From NCBI GenBank assembly GCA_902624465.1, contig CACNXP010000004.1, positions 1 to 59,658 of the forward strand: a DNA stretch of 59,658 nt. Direction: 5' to 3'. The notes beneath the pieces were generated by a model that was given only the letters and a program-made list of their open reading frames with translations, did not search any database and had not been told where the DNA came from. Origin of the DNA: an uncultured Pelagibacteraceae bacterium (GTDB lineage Bacteria > Pseudomonadota > Alphaproteobacteria > Pelagibacterales > Pelagibacteraceae). Of the stretch, positions 34,325-42,850 are shown in pieces (the first letter of the stretch is position 1; each line of letters starts with the position of its first letter). Position numbers and translations under genes: made by a program.

Positions 34325-35335
34325 ATGTTAAAAAAATTATCTTTATATTTAACTTCATTAGTTTTTGTTTTTACTACTATTGGTTCTGCTTATGCGGTTA
34401 CGTTAAAAGCAAGTCACCAATGGCCTGGTACTCCAAGAGCTGATGGATCATATGATCCACGTCATGAAATGGTACAAATCATTGCTGACGAGGTTAAAAA
34501 AGCAAATGTTGGAATAGATATTAGAATTTATCCAGCTAAATCATTATATAAACCAAAAGAACAATGGAAACCGATGACAACTGGTCAATTAGATATTTCT
34601 GCTTTCCCATTAGCATATGCTTCTAAATTTCATCCAGAATTTGATGCAACTCTAATGCCAGGAACAGTAAAAAATCATGATCATGCATTAAGATTTAACA
34701 AAGGTCCAATGATGACTGAAATTAAAAAAATCATTAATGATGCTGGTGTTGTAGTTTTATCTGATGCTTGGTTAGGTGGTGGTTTTGCTTCAAAAACAAA
34801 ATGTATTAAAAATCCTAGCGACGCAAAAGGACAAGTGATGAGAGCTGCTGGTAAAGCATTTAACCAAATGCTAGAAGCTGCAGGAGCAGGTATACAAAGT
34901 ATGCCATCATCTGAAATTTATACTGGTTTACAAACAGGTGTATTAACAGGAGCTAATACTAGTTCAGGAAGTTTTGTGAGTTACAAAATTTATGAACAAG
35001 TTTCATGCGCAACACCTCCAGGAAAATTTGGATTATGGTTCATGTATGAGCCAATTCTGATGTCTAAAAAGTCTTTTGATGCTTTAAATTCTAAACAACA
35101 AAAAGCTTTGATGAAAGCAGGAAAAGTTGCTGAAAAATACATGACAGCTCAAGTTGAAAACTTAGATAAAAAGTTTGAAGAAGCTTATAAAGCTGCAGGT
35201 GTTAAATTAGTATACATGAACGAAAAAGATCATGCTGCGTGGGTAGAGATTGCAAAAAAATCATCTCACAAGGCATTTGCTGATAAAGTTCCAGGTGGCG
35301 ATAAGCTTATGGAAATGGCTTTAGCAGTTAAATAA
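34325..35335 (+). CDS. dctP: TRAP transporter solute-binding protein (DctP)
   Basis: 336 residues with a signal peptide cut after SAYA. The mature part starts VTLKASHQWPGTPR, and AGKAFNQMLEAAGAGIQSMPSSEIYTGLQTGVLTGANTS contains the conserved Arg/helix region that ends in the ligand carboxylate site of DctP proteins. It binds an organic acid or similar anion in the periplasm. A strong terminator-like stem-loop directly follows, before dctQ. Confidence 0.94.
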   Translation: MLKKLSLYLTSLVFVFTTIGSAYAVTLKASHQWPGTPRADGSYDPRHEMVQIIADEVKKANVGIDIRIYPAKSLYKPKEQWKPMTTGQLDISAFPLAYASKFHPEFDATLMPGTVKNHDHALRFNKGPMMTEIKKIINDAGVVVLSDAWLGGGFASKTKCIKNPSDAKGQVMRAAGKAFNQMLEAAGAGIQSMPSSEIYTGLQTGVLTGANTSSGSFVSYKIYEQVSCATPPGKFGLWFMYEPILMSKKSFDALNSKQQKALMKAGKVAEKYMTAQVENLDKKFEEAYKAAGVKLVYMNEKDHAAWVEIAKKSSHKAFADKVPGGDKLMEMALAVK

Positions 35336-35349
35336 AATAATATATAAAG

Positions 35350-35385
35350 AACCCCTATTTATTCTTATTAAATAGGGGTTTTTTT
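35350..35385 (+). terminator. Intrinsic terminator/attenuator between dctP and dctQ
   Basis: A perfect 12-bp stem AACCCCTATTTA / TAAATAGGGGTT (35350-35361 and 35369-35380) with a seven-base loop and a seven-T run (35379-35385) that abuts the dctQ ATG at 35386. The only ribosome-site-like sequence for dctQ (AGGGG, 35374-35378) is inside the right arm, so the element can reduce both read-through and dctQ translation. Confidence 0.85.
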
Positions 35386-35880
35386 ATGAAAAAAAAATAT
35401 CTTAAATTTTGTGATTTAATAGCAAAAGCCTGTGGTGCTTTTGCAGTATTAGCTTTACTTCTATCTATCCTAGTTATTGTGGAGTTAGTTTTCGAAAGAT
35501 ATTTTTTTCAAAGAGCAATTACATGGCAAACAGAACTTGTAACTATGTTGCTAGTTGCATCAACTTTTATAGGAAGTGTATATGTACTTAGTGAAAAAGC
35601 TCATGTTAGTATGGAATGGATTTATGATTTCTTATCTAAAAAAAATATAATTCGCCTAAAAATTTTTACTTCCTTTTTAAGCTTATTATTTTTCTTAATT
35701 TTATTTTATTTTGGATTTTTAATGGTCGAGGAAGCGTTTACAAAAAATTATTCAACTGGCACAGTCTGGGATCCGCCATTATGGATACCATATTCTTCAA
35801 TGGCTTTAGGTGCCATACTAATGATTTTTCAATATATAGCTGAAATTATAAAACTCACTGACGATAAGGATTATAATTAA
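35386..35880 (+). CDS. dctQ: TRAP transporter small membrane subunit (DctQ)
   Basis: 164 residues with four membrane helices. FFQRAITWQTELVTMLLVASTFIGSVYVL is the typical helix 2 region with Trp-Gln-Glu, and WDPPLWIPYSSMALGAILM the last helix. It pairs with DctM. Start at 35386 directly behind the T-run of the terminator; stop overlaps the dctM start by one base (TAATG). Confidence 0.9.
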   Translation: MKKKYLKFCDLIAKACGAFAVLALLLSILVIVELVFERYFFQRAITWQTELVTMLLVASTFIGSVYVLSEKAHVSMEWIYDFLSKKNIIRLKIFTSFLSLLFFLILFYFGFLMVEEAFTKNYSTGTVWDPPLWIPYSSMALGAILMIFQYIAEIIKLTDDKDYN

Positions 35881-37211
35881 TGGACCCATTGATAATAGCT
35901 TTAATCGTAGCAGTTTTTACCTTACTAGTCCTTTTTTCTGGAATCCCAATTGCTTTTGGTTTGAGTTTTGTATCGATAGTTCTTCTAGTATCATTTGAAG
36001 GTTTTCAAATGCTTGATGTTTTTGCGGAAACATTCTTTGCTGGATTAAATTCATTTGTTTTACTCTCAATTCCAATGTTTATTTTAATGGGAATGGCAGT
36101 TGCTAATTCTCCTGCAGGTAAAGATTTATACACAGGATTAGATAGATGGCTTTGGAGGGTGCCAGGTGGATTAGTTATTTCTAATATAGGAGCATGTTCA
36201 ATTTTCGCTGCATTAAGTGGATCAAGTCCTGCAACTTGCGCAGCTATTGGAACTATGGGAATACCAGAAATGAGGAAAAGGGGCTATTCAGATCAAATTG
36301 CTACTGGAACTATTGCAGCTGGTGGCACACTAGGAGTTTTAATTCCTCCAAGCATTGTTTTAATTGTTTATGGAATCGCAACTGGAACATCAATCGGAAG
36401 ATTATTTTTATGTGGGTTAGTGCCAGGTTTCATGTTAGCTGGAATGTTTGCAATTTGGGCACTAATCCATAGTTATTTTATTGATAAAGATGCTGCAAAA
36501 GCTTTGAGAAATAGAGTAAAACCAACATTAAAAGAAAAACTTGAAGTATTACCCAGAATTCTTCCATTCCTAGCAATTATTGCTGGAGTTTTATACGTTT
36601 TATATGGTGGGGTCGCAACCCCGTCTGAAGCATCTGGAGTTGGAGCGTTCTTAGTTTTTGTCTTGATTGCTGTTGTTTACAAAATTTATCAGCCAAAAAA
36701 GATTTGGAACATTGTTAAAGTATCAATGAAGGAAAGCGTAATGATAATGTTTATTATTGCAGCTTCTTATCTTTTTGCATTTACTCTTTCACAACTTTAC
36801 GTAACTCAGTCTTTAGCTCAAAGTATGGTTGAGTTAAGTTCAAATAAGTGGGTTGTATTTATTTTAATTAATATATTTCTTTTGATCGCTGGTTTCTTTT
36901 TACCTCCTGTTGCAGTGATTGTTATGACCTCTGCAATTTTGTTGCCTGTAATTACAACTTTAGGATTTGATCCTTATTGGTTTGCAATAGTGTTTACTAT
37001 CAATATGGAAATAGGATTGATAACTCCTCCTGTTGGATTGAATCTTTATATTATAAAAGGCATCACCCCAGATGTGAGTTTATCTGAAATCTTAAAAGGT
37101 TCTATTCCTTTCATGATAATAATGGCATTGGCTATTTTAATTCTATGTATTTTTCCTGAAATCGTTACATGGCTACCTGATAAAATTATGGGCAAAGCAC
37201 TTGGATACTAA
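35880..37211 (+). CDS. dctM: TRAP transporter large membrane subunit (DctM)
   Basis: 443 residues with about 12 membrane helices. GGTLGVLIPPSIVLIVYGI and EIGLITPPVGLNLYIIKGI are the two repeated DctM signatures near the Na+ sites; FAALSGSSPATCAAIGTM is a further hallmark. It uses the Na+ gradient to import the solute delivered by DctP. It overlaps the start of dusA by 11 bases. Confidence 0.95.
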   Translation: MDPLIIALIVAVFTLLVLFSGIPIAFGLSFVSIVLLVSFEGFQMLDVFAETFFAGLNSFVLLSIPMFILMGMAVANSPAGKDLYTGLDRWLWRVPGGLVISNIGACSIFAALSGSSPATCAAIGTMGIPEMRKRGYSDQIATGTIAAGGTLGVLIPPSIVLIVYGIATGTSIGRLFLCGLVPGFMLAGMFAIWALIHSYFIDKDAAKALRNRVKPTLKEKLEVLPRILPFLAIIAGVLYVLYGGVATPSEASGVGAFLVFVLIAVVYKIYQPKKIWNIVKVSMKESVMIMFIIAASYLFAFTLSQLYVTQSLAQSMVELSSNKWVVFILINIFLLIAGFFLPPVAVIVMTSAILLPVITTLGFDPYWFAIVFTINMEIGLITPPVGLNLYIIKGITPDVSLSEILKGSIPFMIIMALAILILCIFPEIVTWLPDKIMGKALGY

Positions 37212-38205
37212 AAAAAAAATTAATAGAAAAATCTCAGTTGCACCAATGATGGATTGTACCGATAGGCACGATCGTTTTTTTTTAAGATTAATGAGTAAAA
37301 ATGTAATGCTTTATACCGAGATGGTCGCTACAAAATCTGCAATTCATGGGGATAGAAATAAAATTTTATCATTTAGCCCAGAGGAAAAACCCTTAGCTTT
37401 ACAGGTCGGTGGTTCTGATAAAGCCGAATTAGCAGAGGTTGCTAAAATTGCAGAGGACATAGGCTATGATGAAATAAATATTAACCTTGGATGTCCAAGT
37501 AAAAAGGTTCAAAAAAATAAGTTTGGTGCATGTCTTATGAAAGAACCTGATTTAGTAGCAGAATGTATAAACTCAATGGTAAATTCTTGTAAAATTCCAG
37601 TTACTGCTAAAACAAGAATAGGATTTGATCAAACAGAAGATTTTGATTATTTGGATAATTTTATATCAAAAATGAATTCTGCTGGATGCAATACTTTTAT
37701 TTTACATGCTCGAAAAGCCATGCTTTCTGGATTGTCTCCAAAACAAAACTTAAATATCCCCAAATTAAATTACCAAATGGTTTATGATATAAAAAATAAA
37801 AATCCAAATTTAGAAATAATAATTAATGGGGGTATTTCTAAAATAGAAGAAATAAATAATCATTTAAAAAAATGTGATGGTGTAATGATTGGGAGATCTA
37901 TATACCAAAATCCTTATTCATTAGTAGAAATTGAAAAAGAAATATTTAAAACAAAAAATAACCCAACAAGAGAACAGGTTGTTGAAAAATTATTAGAGTA
38001 TTTAAAAAAAGAAGTAAATCTTGGGACTAAAGTAAACCATATAATGAGACATACTGTTGGTCTTTATCATGGTAAAGTTGGATCAAAAGATTGGAAAAGA
38101 TATCTTAGCGACAATATGATGGCTCGAGACTCCGATTTTCAAAAAACAAAACACATAATGACCATTGTTCAAAATAATGAAAAAGCCAATCAAGTAAGTT
38201 CGTAA
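37201..38205 (+). CDS. dusA: tRNA-dihydrouridine synthase A
   Basis: 334 residues. SVAPMMDCTDRHDRFFLRL at the N-terminus is the DusA FMN-binding start; INLGCPSKKVQ and FGACLM (with the catalytic Cys) follow, then TAKTRIGFD and INGGI. It reduces uridines in the D loop of tRNA. The TTG at 37201 is the only common start upstream of the conserved ISVAPMMD segment; it lies inside dctM, which suggests translational coupling. An ATT start at 37219 cannot be excluded. Confidence 0.92.
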   Translation: MDTKKKINRKISVAPMMDCTDRHDRFFLRLMSKNVMLYTEMVATKSAIHGDRNKILSFSPEEKPLALQVGGSDKAELAEVAKIAEDIGYDEININLGCPSKKVQKNKFGACLMKEPDLVAECINSMVNSCKIPVTAKTRIGFDQTEDFDYLDNFISKMNSAGCNTFILHARKAMLSGLSPKQNLNIPKLNYQMVYDIKNKNPNLEIIINGGISKIEEINNHLKKCDGVMIGRSIYQNPYSLVEIEKEIFKTKNNPTREQVVEKLLEYLKKEVNLGTKVNHIMRHTVGLYHGKVGSKDWKRYLSDNMMARDSDFQKTKHIMTIVQNNEKANQVSS

Positions 38206-39041
38206 TGGAAATTTTAAATTTTAGTGAATTGTTTAATCTTTTGATTGTCTTAGGCATAGCTGCGGCAGTGGCAGGTTTTATGGCTGGTTTACTGGGTGTT
38301 GGCGGGGGTATTATTATGGTTCCAGCCTTATATTATGCTTTTACTGTATTAGATTTTGATATTATTACCAGAATGCATTTATCTGTTGGCACTTCGTTAG
38401 CAATAATAATCCCAACATCAATTATATCGACAAAAACTCATATGGAATATGATGCAGTAGATTTTAAAATGGTAAAATCCTTTGGAATTTTTATCTTGAT
38501 CGGTGTTATTGCTGGAACTTTTTTAGCTGTAAATTTAAAAACACCTGCTCTGGTTTTGTTTTTTTCAATTTTTGCATTTATGGTAGGACTTTTTTTCATT
38601 TTCTTAAGGGAGAAGCTTGTTGATAATCCAAAAAAAATATCAGATTTTATTAAAAATACCTCAGGGGTAATAATTGGATTTATATCTGTCCCTTTAGGAA
38701 TAGGCGGTGGTTCATTGATGGTGCCTTTTATGAGAACATTTGGTTATGATATAAGAAAATCAATTGGTACAGCTGCTGCTGTTGGATTTTTAATTGCTAT
38801 AACTGGCACAACCACCATGATAATGGGTGGCAAAATTATCGATAATGTTAACACTCCTTATAGTTTAGGTTACATAAACTTACTTGGTTTCATAGTTTTT
38901 GTTCCTGTAACAATGATAATGGCAAGACTGGGTGCAAAAGCTGTTTACAAGATAGATAAAAAACTATTGAGTAAAATATTTGGAACTTTTTTAATATTGG
39001 TATCTATAAGATCTTTTCTTGAATATCTGTCGATTAACTAA
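38205..39041 (+). CDS. TauE/SafE-family membrane exporter
   Basis: 278 residues with eight membrane helices and two repeats of the family motif: GLLGVGGGIIMVPALYY near the N-terminus and IGFISVPLGIGGGSLMVPFM in the second half. Members move sulfite, sulfonates or other anions across the inner membrane. Start overlaps the dusA stop by one base. The ligand is unknown. Confidence 0.9.
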   Translation: MEILNFSELFNLLIVLGIAAAVAGFMAGLLGVGGGIIMVPALYYAFTVLDFDIITRMHLSVGTSLAIIIPTSIISTKTHMEYDAVDFKMVKSFGIFILIGVIAGTFLAVNLKTPALVLFFSIFAFMVGLFFIFLREKLVDNPKKISDFIKNTSGVIIGFISVPLGIGGGSLMVPFMRTFGYDIRKSIGTAAAVGFLIAITGTTTMIMGGKIIDNVNTPYSLGYINLLGFIVFVPVTMIMARLGAKAVYKIDKKLLSKIFGTFLILVSIRSFLEYLSIN

Positions 39042-39050
39042 AACCCTTAA

Positions 39051-39254
39051 CTATTGATTAGTTCCCCATTTTACTCTATTCCAAATCCTTTCATGAAAAT
39101 AGTAAAAGAAAAGTGGAATAATTGAACCAAACCCCAGTATACTTGCTCCTTTAAATGTGCCTGTGAATATATATCCAAATATCATCCAATATATAAAAAT
39201 TAACAGCCTCCAGGAAAATGTTTTTGCAACTGATCTAATTTTTTTATCTGCCAT
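39051..39254 (-). CDS. DUF2061 small membrane protein
   Basis: 67 residues with two membrane helices. KIRSVAKTFSWRLLIF, then GYIFTG and FYYFHERIWNRVKWG, is the DUF2061 pattern, a small protein found in many bacteria and sometimes fused to adenylylsulfate-kinase-like enzymes. Function unknown. It converges with the TauE-like gene and is divergent from the GNAT-like gene. Confidence 0.82.
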   Translation of the reverse strand: MADKKIRSVAKTFSWRLLIFIYWMIFGYIFTGTFKGASILGFGSIIPLFFYYFHERIWNRVKWGTNQ

Positions 39255-39267
39255 ATTGGTATTTTAT

Positions 39268-39348
39268 ATAGGAAATACGATAAAGAATGAACATCAAATA
39301 TTCATTAGAATAGACTATTATATAAAAACTTAAGTATTCGTTTCCTAT
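39268..39348. ncRNA. Candidate structured element in a divergent gap
   Basis: A long-range pairing ATAGGAAA-(TA)-CGA (39268-39280) with TCGTTTCCTAT (39338-39348), 11 bp with a two-base bulge, encloses a second hairpin AATGAA/TTCATT (39286-39291 and 39301-39306). It sits in the 153-base gap between the DUF2061 gene and the GNAT-like gene. It may be a leader RNA or a nested operator; AT-rich DNA makes chance pairing possible. Confidence 0.25.
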
Positions 39349-39407
39349 TTGAAATTGGGACAATTTTTATATTTAGTTATTTTAGTTTATAATTTATTTA
39401 ATAAATT

Positions 39408-40058
39408 ATGAGAGAAATTATTAAAAATGTTAAAGAAAAACTTGTAGCTAAATATTTAAAAGATGGCTCCATAGAAAAATATTCAAAGAAAGCTAAAAAA
39501 TTTAAACCTAGAATAAAAGCAAGAATTAGAAAAAATAAACAATTTATTGGTAAAAATATTGGTAATTTTTTTGATTGGATTAAAGGTGCAGAGTTAGTTG
39601 AATTAAAAGAGTGTAATATTAAAGAAGATCCTGTAAGGCCAGAACTTAATAATAATTTCAGAAGAAGTTATGGAAGAAAAATTTTTGGAGTGAAGTATAA
39701 AGGAGAAATTCACGCAGTAATGTGTTTTGCTTATACTAATGAAATACCAAAGTCTGTAGAGGAGCTAGATATTATGAGTCAAGATGCCCACTTACAAAGC
39801 ACATTGAGAGGACAGAATGTAGGAAAAATAGCAATTGCCTACACAGTTTGGTCAAAAAAAAAGGGTGGTGGTAAATTAATTGTCAAAGAGGTATTTAATA
39901 AAATAAAAAAATCAAATCATCTTAACAGATTAGTTACTTTGTCTCCTTTAACAGACATGGCTTATAAATTTCATATAAAAAATGGTGCTAAACTAATTAG
40001 TGTAAATGAAACAACTCAAAATTTTGAATATAAAGTTATAAAGAGTAATAAGTACTAA
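39408..40058 (+). CDS. Putative GNAT-fold acyltransferase with a basic N-terminal extension
   Basis: 216 residues. The first 55 residues are strongly basic and start NVKEKLVAKYLKDG, a motif shared with the small membrane protein at 4520. The rest has the layout of a GNAT-like domain: AVMCFAYTNEIP as a core strand, STLRGQNVGKIAIAYTVW as the acyl-CoA loop region, and LSPLTDMAYKFHIKNGAKLISVNETTQNFEY as the C-terminal block common in GNAT proteins. The assignment is by pattern only; substrate and catalytic residue are not identified. Confidence 0.55.
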   Translation: MREIIKNVKEKLVAKYLKDGSIEKYSKKAKKFKPRIKARIRKNKQFIGKNIGNFFDWIKGAELVELKECNIKEDPVRPELNNNFRRSYGRKIFGVKYKGEIHAVMCFAYTNEIPKSVEELDIMSQDAHLQSTLRGQNVGKIAIAYTVWSKKKGGGKLIVKEVFNKIKKSNHLNRLVTLSPLTDMAYKFHIKNGAKLISVNETTQNFEYKVIKSNKY

Positions 40059-40064
40059 AAAAAA

Positions 40065-40092
40065 GGGTGGTTTCAGTCTCCCTCTACCACCC
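40065..40092. terminator. Hairpin after the GNAT-like gene (first of two)
   Basis: GGGTGGT (40065-40071) pairs with ACCACCC (40086-40092), 14-base loop. It begins six bases after the stop. A run of eight A precedes it, so it reads as a terminator with a T-run for transcripts on the minus strand, while on the plus strand it would act with the second hairpin. Confidence 0.5.
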
Positions 40093-40107
40093 ATAAGTAA
40101 AAGTTAT

Positions 40108-40140
40108 TTGATTCTCCTCACGAATCAAAATATTTTTTTT
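40108..40140 (+). terminator. Terminator-like hairpin with T-tract (second of two)
   Basis: TTGATTC (40108-40114) and GAATCAA (40122-40128) with a seven-base loop, followed by AATA and a run of T. It probably ends the GNAT-like transcript. The remaining bases to 40246 hold no gene I can support. Confidence 0.6.
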
Positions 40141-40246
40141 AAAAAAAGATATCTTATGGTGCACGTACAAATTGAAATAATTAAAAAACCTCAATTTAAA
40201 CACATGGTTTATATTTAAAATAATTAAAATAGTGTTACCTTTTAAT

Positions 40247-41317
40247 ATGGCTTTAAAAAAAAGAGATAACAATAAATCTAATGGTCGAGATAATAAAAAG
40301 AGCAAATTTGATTTGAATCCATTTAATTTCATTGAGGAAAGTAAAAATAAATTAGATAATTTTTATAAAAAACTTCAAAAAGATAGAAAAATAAGCAAAG
40401 AGAGATCTGAAAAGCAGAGGATTATTAACGAAAAAAGAGAAGTTGAGAACCAAAAAAAACAAGCTCAAAGAGAAAAAGAAGAAAGAATAAAAGAGGAAAA
40501 AAAACAAATTCTTGAACAAAGAAGACTAATTATTGAAAACGAGAAGCAAATTAAAAAAAATGAGGAAAAAAGAAAAAAAATCGAGGCTAGAAGAATATTT
40601 ATTGAGGAACAAAAAATTAAAGACGAAGAAGCTAGAAAAATAAGAGAGGATACCAGAAAAATTAAAGAGGAAGAGCTTAGATTAAGAATGTTAGAGCGAC
40701 AAAGAACTCGAGAAGAAAAAATAAAAGCCAAAGAGCAAGCTTTAAAAGAAAAGGAGATCAAGGCACAGCAATTAAGAGAGCAAAAAGAGAGAGAAAGACA
40801 AGAACAAATTAGACTTAACGAAATAGAGAGACAAAAAAGATTAGAAGAAGAGCAAAGAATACGAGAAGCAGCAAAAAAACTTAAATATGAAGAAGAAAAA
40901 CTGAAAGAATCAGAATTAAGACTGAAAGAGATCGAAAATGAGAGACAAAAAGAGATAGAAAGACAAATCCTAAAAGAGCAAGCAGAACAAAGGGTAAAAG
41001 AAGAGGAACTAAGGTTAAAAGAGGAAAAAATTAAAGCCGAGGAGGAAGAGAGATTTGCACGACAAAAAGAAGAATATGAAAGAACAGAGAGATTAAGAAA
41101 AGAAGAAGAAGACCAAAAAAGAATAGAAGAGGAAAAAGAACGAGAAATTAAACAAAAACTAGAAGAAGAACAAAGAATTCAAGAGGAAGAGAGAAGATTA
41201 AAAGAATGGGAAGAAAAATTTGATTTAGAGCAAAAAAAGAAGGAAGAAGAATTAATTAAAAAATTTTATAATGACAATTCTTCAAATAAAAATGAAACCG
41301 AAGAAAAGAATGATTAA
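40247..41317 (+). CDS. Highly charged long-helix (ER/K-type) protein, function unknown
   Basis: 356 residues if started at ATG 40247 (a GTG at 40232 adds five). After a short basic head (about 1-40), almost the whole protein from about 45 to 345 is Glu/Lys/Arg/Gln-rich with i,i+4 charge alternation and few hydrophobic heptads, as in single alpha helices or TolA/IF2-like linkers. There is no signal peptide or membrane helix, so it is probably cytoplasmic. It ends next to the convergent phosphomannomutase stop. Low complexity prevents family assignment. Confidence 0.72.
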   Translation: MALKKRDNNKSNGRDNKKSKFDLNPFNFIEESKNKLDNFYKKLQKDRKISKERSEKQRIINEKREVENQKKQAQREKEERIKEEKKQILEQRRLIIENEKQIKKNEEKRKKIEARRIFIEEQKIKDEEARKIREDTRKIKEEELRLRMLERQRTREEKIKAKEQALKEKEIKAQQLREQKERERQEQIRLNEIERQKRLEEEQRIREAAKKLKYEEEKLKESELRLKEIENERQKEIERQILKEQAEQRVKEEELRLKEEKIKAEEEERFARQKEEYERTERLRKEEEDQKRIEEEKEREIKQKLEEEQRIQEEERRLKEWEEKFDLEQKKKEEELIKKFYNDNSSNKNETEEKND

Positions 41318-42772
41318 TTAAATTTTTTGGTCGTATTCACCAATTTTACCGGTTTTTTGAAGTAAAGAATCTATAAACTTAAATATTTTAAACTTTCTAT
41401 CATCAGATGTGGGGCTTTCTGTTACAATTACCAATGAAGGTTTATTAGAGGAGGCTCTAATCAAACCCCATGAGCCATCTTTAAACGAAAATCTCACTCC
41501 ATTTACTGTTAAAATTTCATCAATTTCCTGGCTATCTATTTTAATTTTATCATTTTTAATTTTTTCAATATCTTTTACAATTTTATCGACTAAAGCATAT
41601 TTTTCCTCATCCTTACAATAAGGAGCCATAGTAGGTGTTTGAAATGTTTTTGGAATTTCTTTAATGATTTCACCCATTTTTTTATTCTGATTATCTAGTA
41701 AATGACAAACTTGGATCGCCGAATTGATACCATCGTCATATCCATAACCTAAAGGTTGATTGAAAAAAAAATGTCCACTTTTTTCAAATCCAGCTAAGGC
41801 GTTTTCATTGTTAACTTTTCTTTTTATATGTGAATGGCCAGTTTTCCAATAAATTGTTTTACATTTATTAGAATTTAATAACTTATCATTTGCATATAAC
41901 CCCGTTGACTTTACATCCACTATAAAAATTGAATTTTTATATTTATTTGACAAACTTCTTGCAATTAATAATCCTATTTTATCAGAAAATATTTCATTTC
42001 CTTCATTATCAATTACTCCTACTCTATCACCATCACCATCAAATCCAAAACCAATGTCAGCATTATTTTTTTTAACAGCATCTGAAATCGCATGTAGCAT
42101 TTTTAAGTCTTCTGGATTAGGATTATATTTAGGGAATGTCCAGTCTAAATTACAATCTAGTTCAATTACGTCACAACCTATTCCGCGTAAAATATCAGGA
42201 GCAAAAATTCCTGCAGTTCCATTACCACAAGCTACCACTGCTTTAATTTTTTTTTTGATTTTATTATTATCTACTAAGCTTTGTTTATATATATCTTTAA
42301 AATTTTCTATTTTTTTTTCCTGACCTTGTCCGTTTACAAAGTTTTCACTTAATGTTATTTCTTTTAATTCTTTCATTTCCTCAGGAGCATGTGTTAATCC
42401 TTTCCTGATACCCATTTTAACACCTGTCCAACCATTATCGTTATGACTTGCAGTTACCATTGCAACAGCATCAGAATTAAAATGGAATTGTGCAAAATAA
42501 ACCATTGGTGACAAAGACAAACCTACATCGTCAACATAGCAACCTGTTGAAACTAAACCTTTTTTAAGTGCTACTTTTATATCTTCGCTATAAGACCGAT
42601 AATCATGACCAACGATTACTTTTGGATTAGTCTTGTGGGTTTGTTTTATAATTTGTGTGCCTAATCCTTTGCCAAGATTCGTTATGCCAAGGAGATTAAT
42701 GTCTTTTTCATACAACCATCGAGCGTCATACTCTCTAAAACCATAGGGGTCGATTTTTAAATTTACTGACAT
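41318..42772 (-). CDS. Phosphomannomutase/phosphoglucomutase
   Basis: 484 residues of the alpha-D-phosphohexomutase family. MVTASHNDNGW contains the phosphoserine, FGFDGDGDRVGV the Mg2+ loop, and GFEKSGHFFF the sugar-binding loop. It interconverts the 1- and 6-phosphates of mannose and/or glucose, feeding nucleotide-sugar synthesis; glucose-1-phosphate from it would supply RmlA. ManB and AlgC-like names are equally possible, so no symbol is given. Confidence 0.92.
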   Translation of the reverse strand: MSVNLKIDPYGFREYDARWLYEKDINLLGITNLGKGLGTQIIKQTHKTNPKVIVGHDYRSYSEDIKVALKKGLVSTGCYVDDVGLSLSPMVYFAQFHFNSDAVAMVTASHNDNGWTGVKMGIRKGLTHAPEEMKELKEITLSENFVNGQGQEKKIENFKDIYKQSLVDNNKIKKKIKAVVACGNGTAGIFAPDILRGIGCDVIELDCNLDWTFPKYNPNPEDLKMLHAISDAVKKNNADIGFGFDGDGDRVGVIDNEGNEIFSDKIGLLIARSLSNKYKNSIFIVDVKSTGLYANDKLLNSNKCKTIYWKTGHSHIKRKVNNENALAGFEKSGHFFFNQPLGYGYDDGINSAIQVCHLLDNQNKKMGEIIKEIPKTFQTPTMAPYCKDEEKYALVDKIVKDIEKIKNDKIKIDSQEIDEILTVNGVRFSFKDGSWGLIRASSNKPSLVIVTESPTSDDRKFKIFKFIDSLLQKTGKIGEYDQKI

Positions 42773-42850
42773 TATTGTTAATTACTTACATTTTTTTGAA
42801 TTTTTTTATTGATTTTTTTTTCTTGTGTTCTATAAATGTTCTATTGATTT

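Noticed and set aside
40156-40218. 20-residue frame starting ATGGTGCAC
   Set aside because: Too short, no ribosome site and no membrane or conserved pattern.
40084-40332. 82-residue minus-strand frame over the tandem hairpins
   Set aside because: It crosses the terminator hairpins and the start of the charged-helix gene; low complexity, no ribosome site.
40465-40761. 98-residue frame antisense to the charged-helix gene
   Set aside because: It is a Ser/Phe/Leu-rich mirror of the GAA/AAA-rich coding strand, as expected when the sense strand codes Glu/Lys runs; no independent signal.
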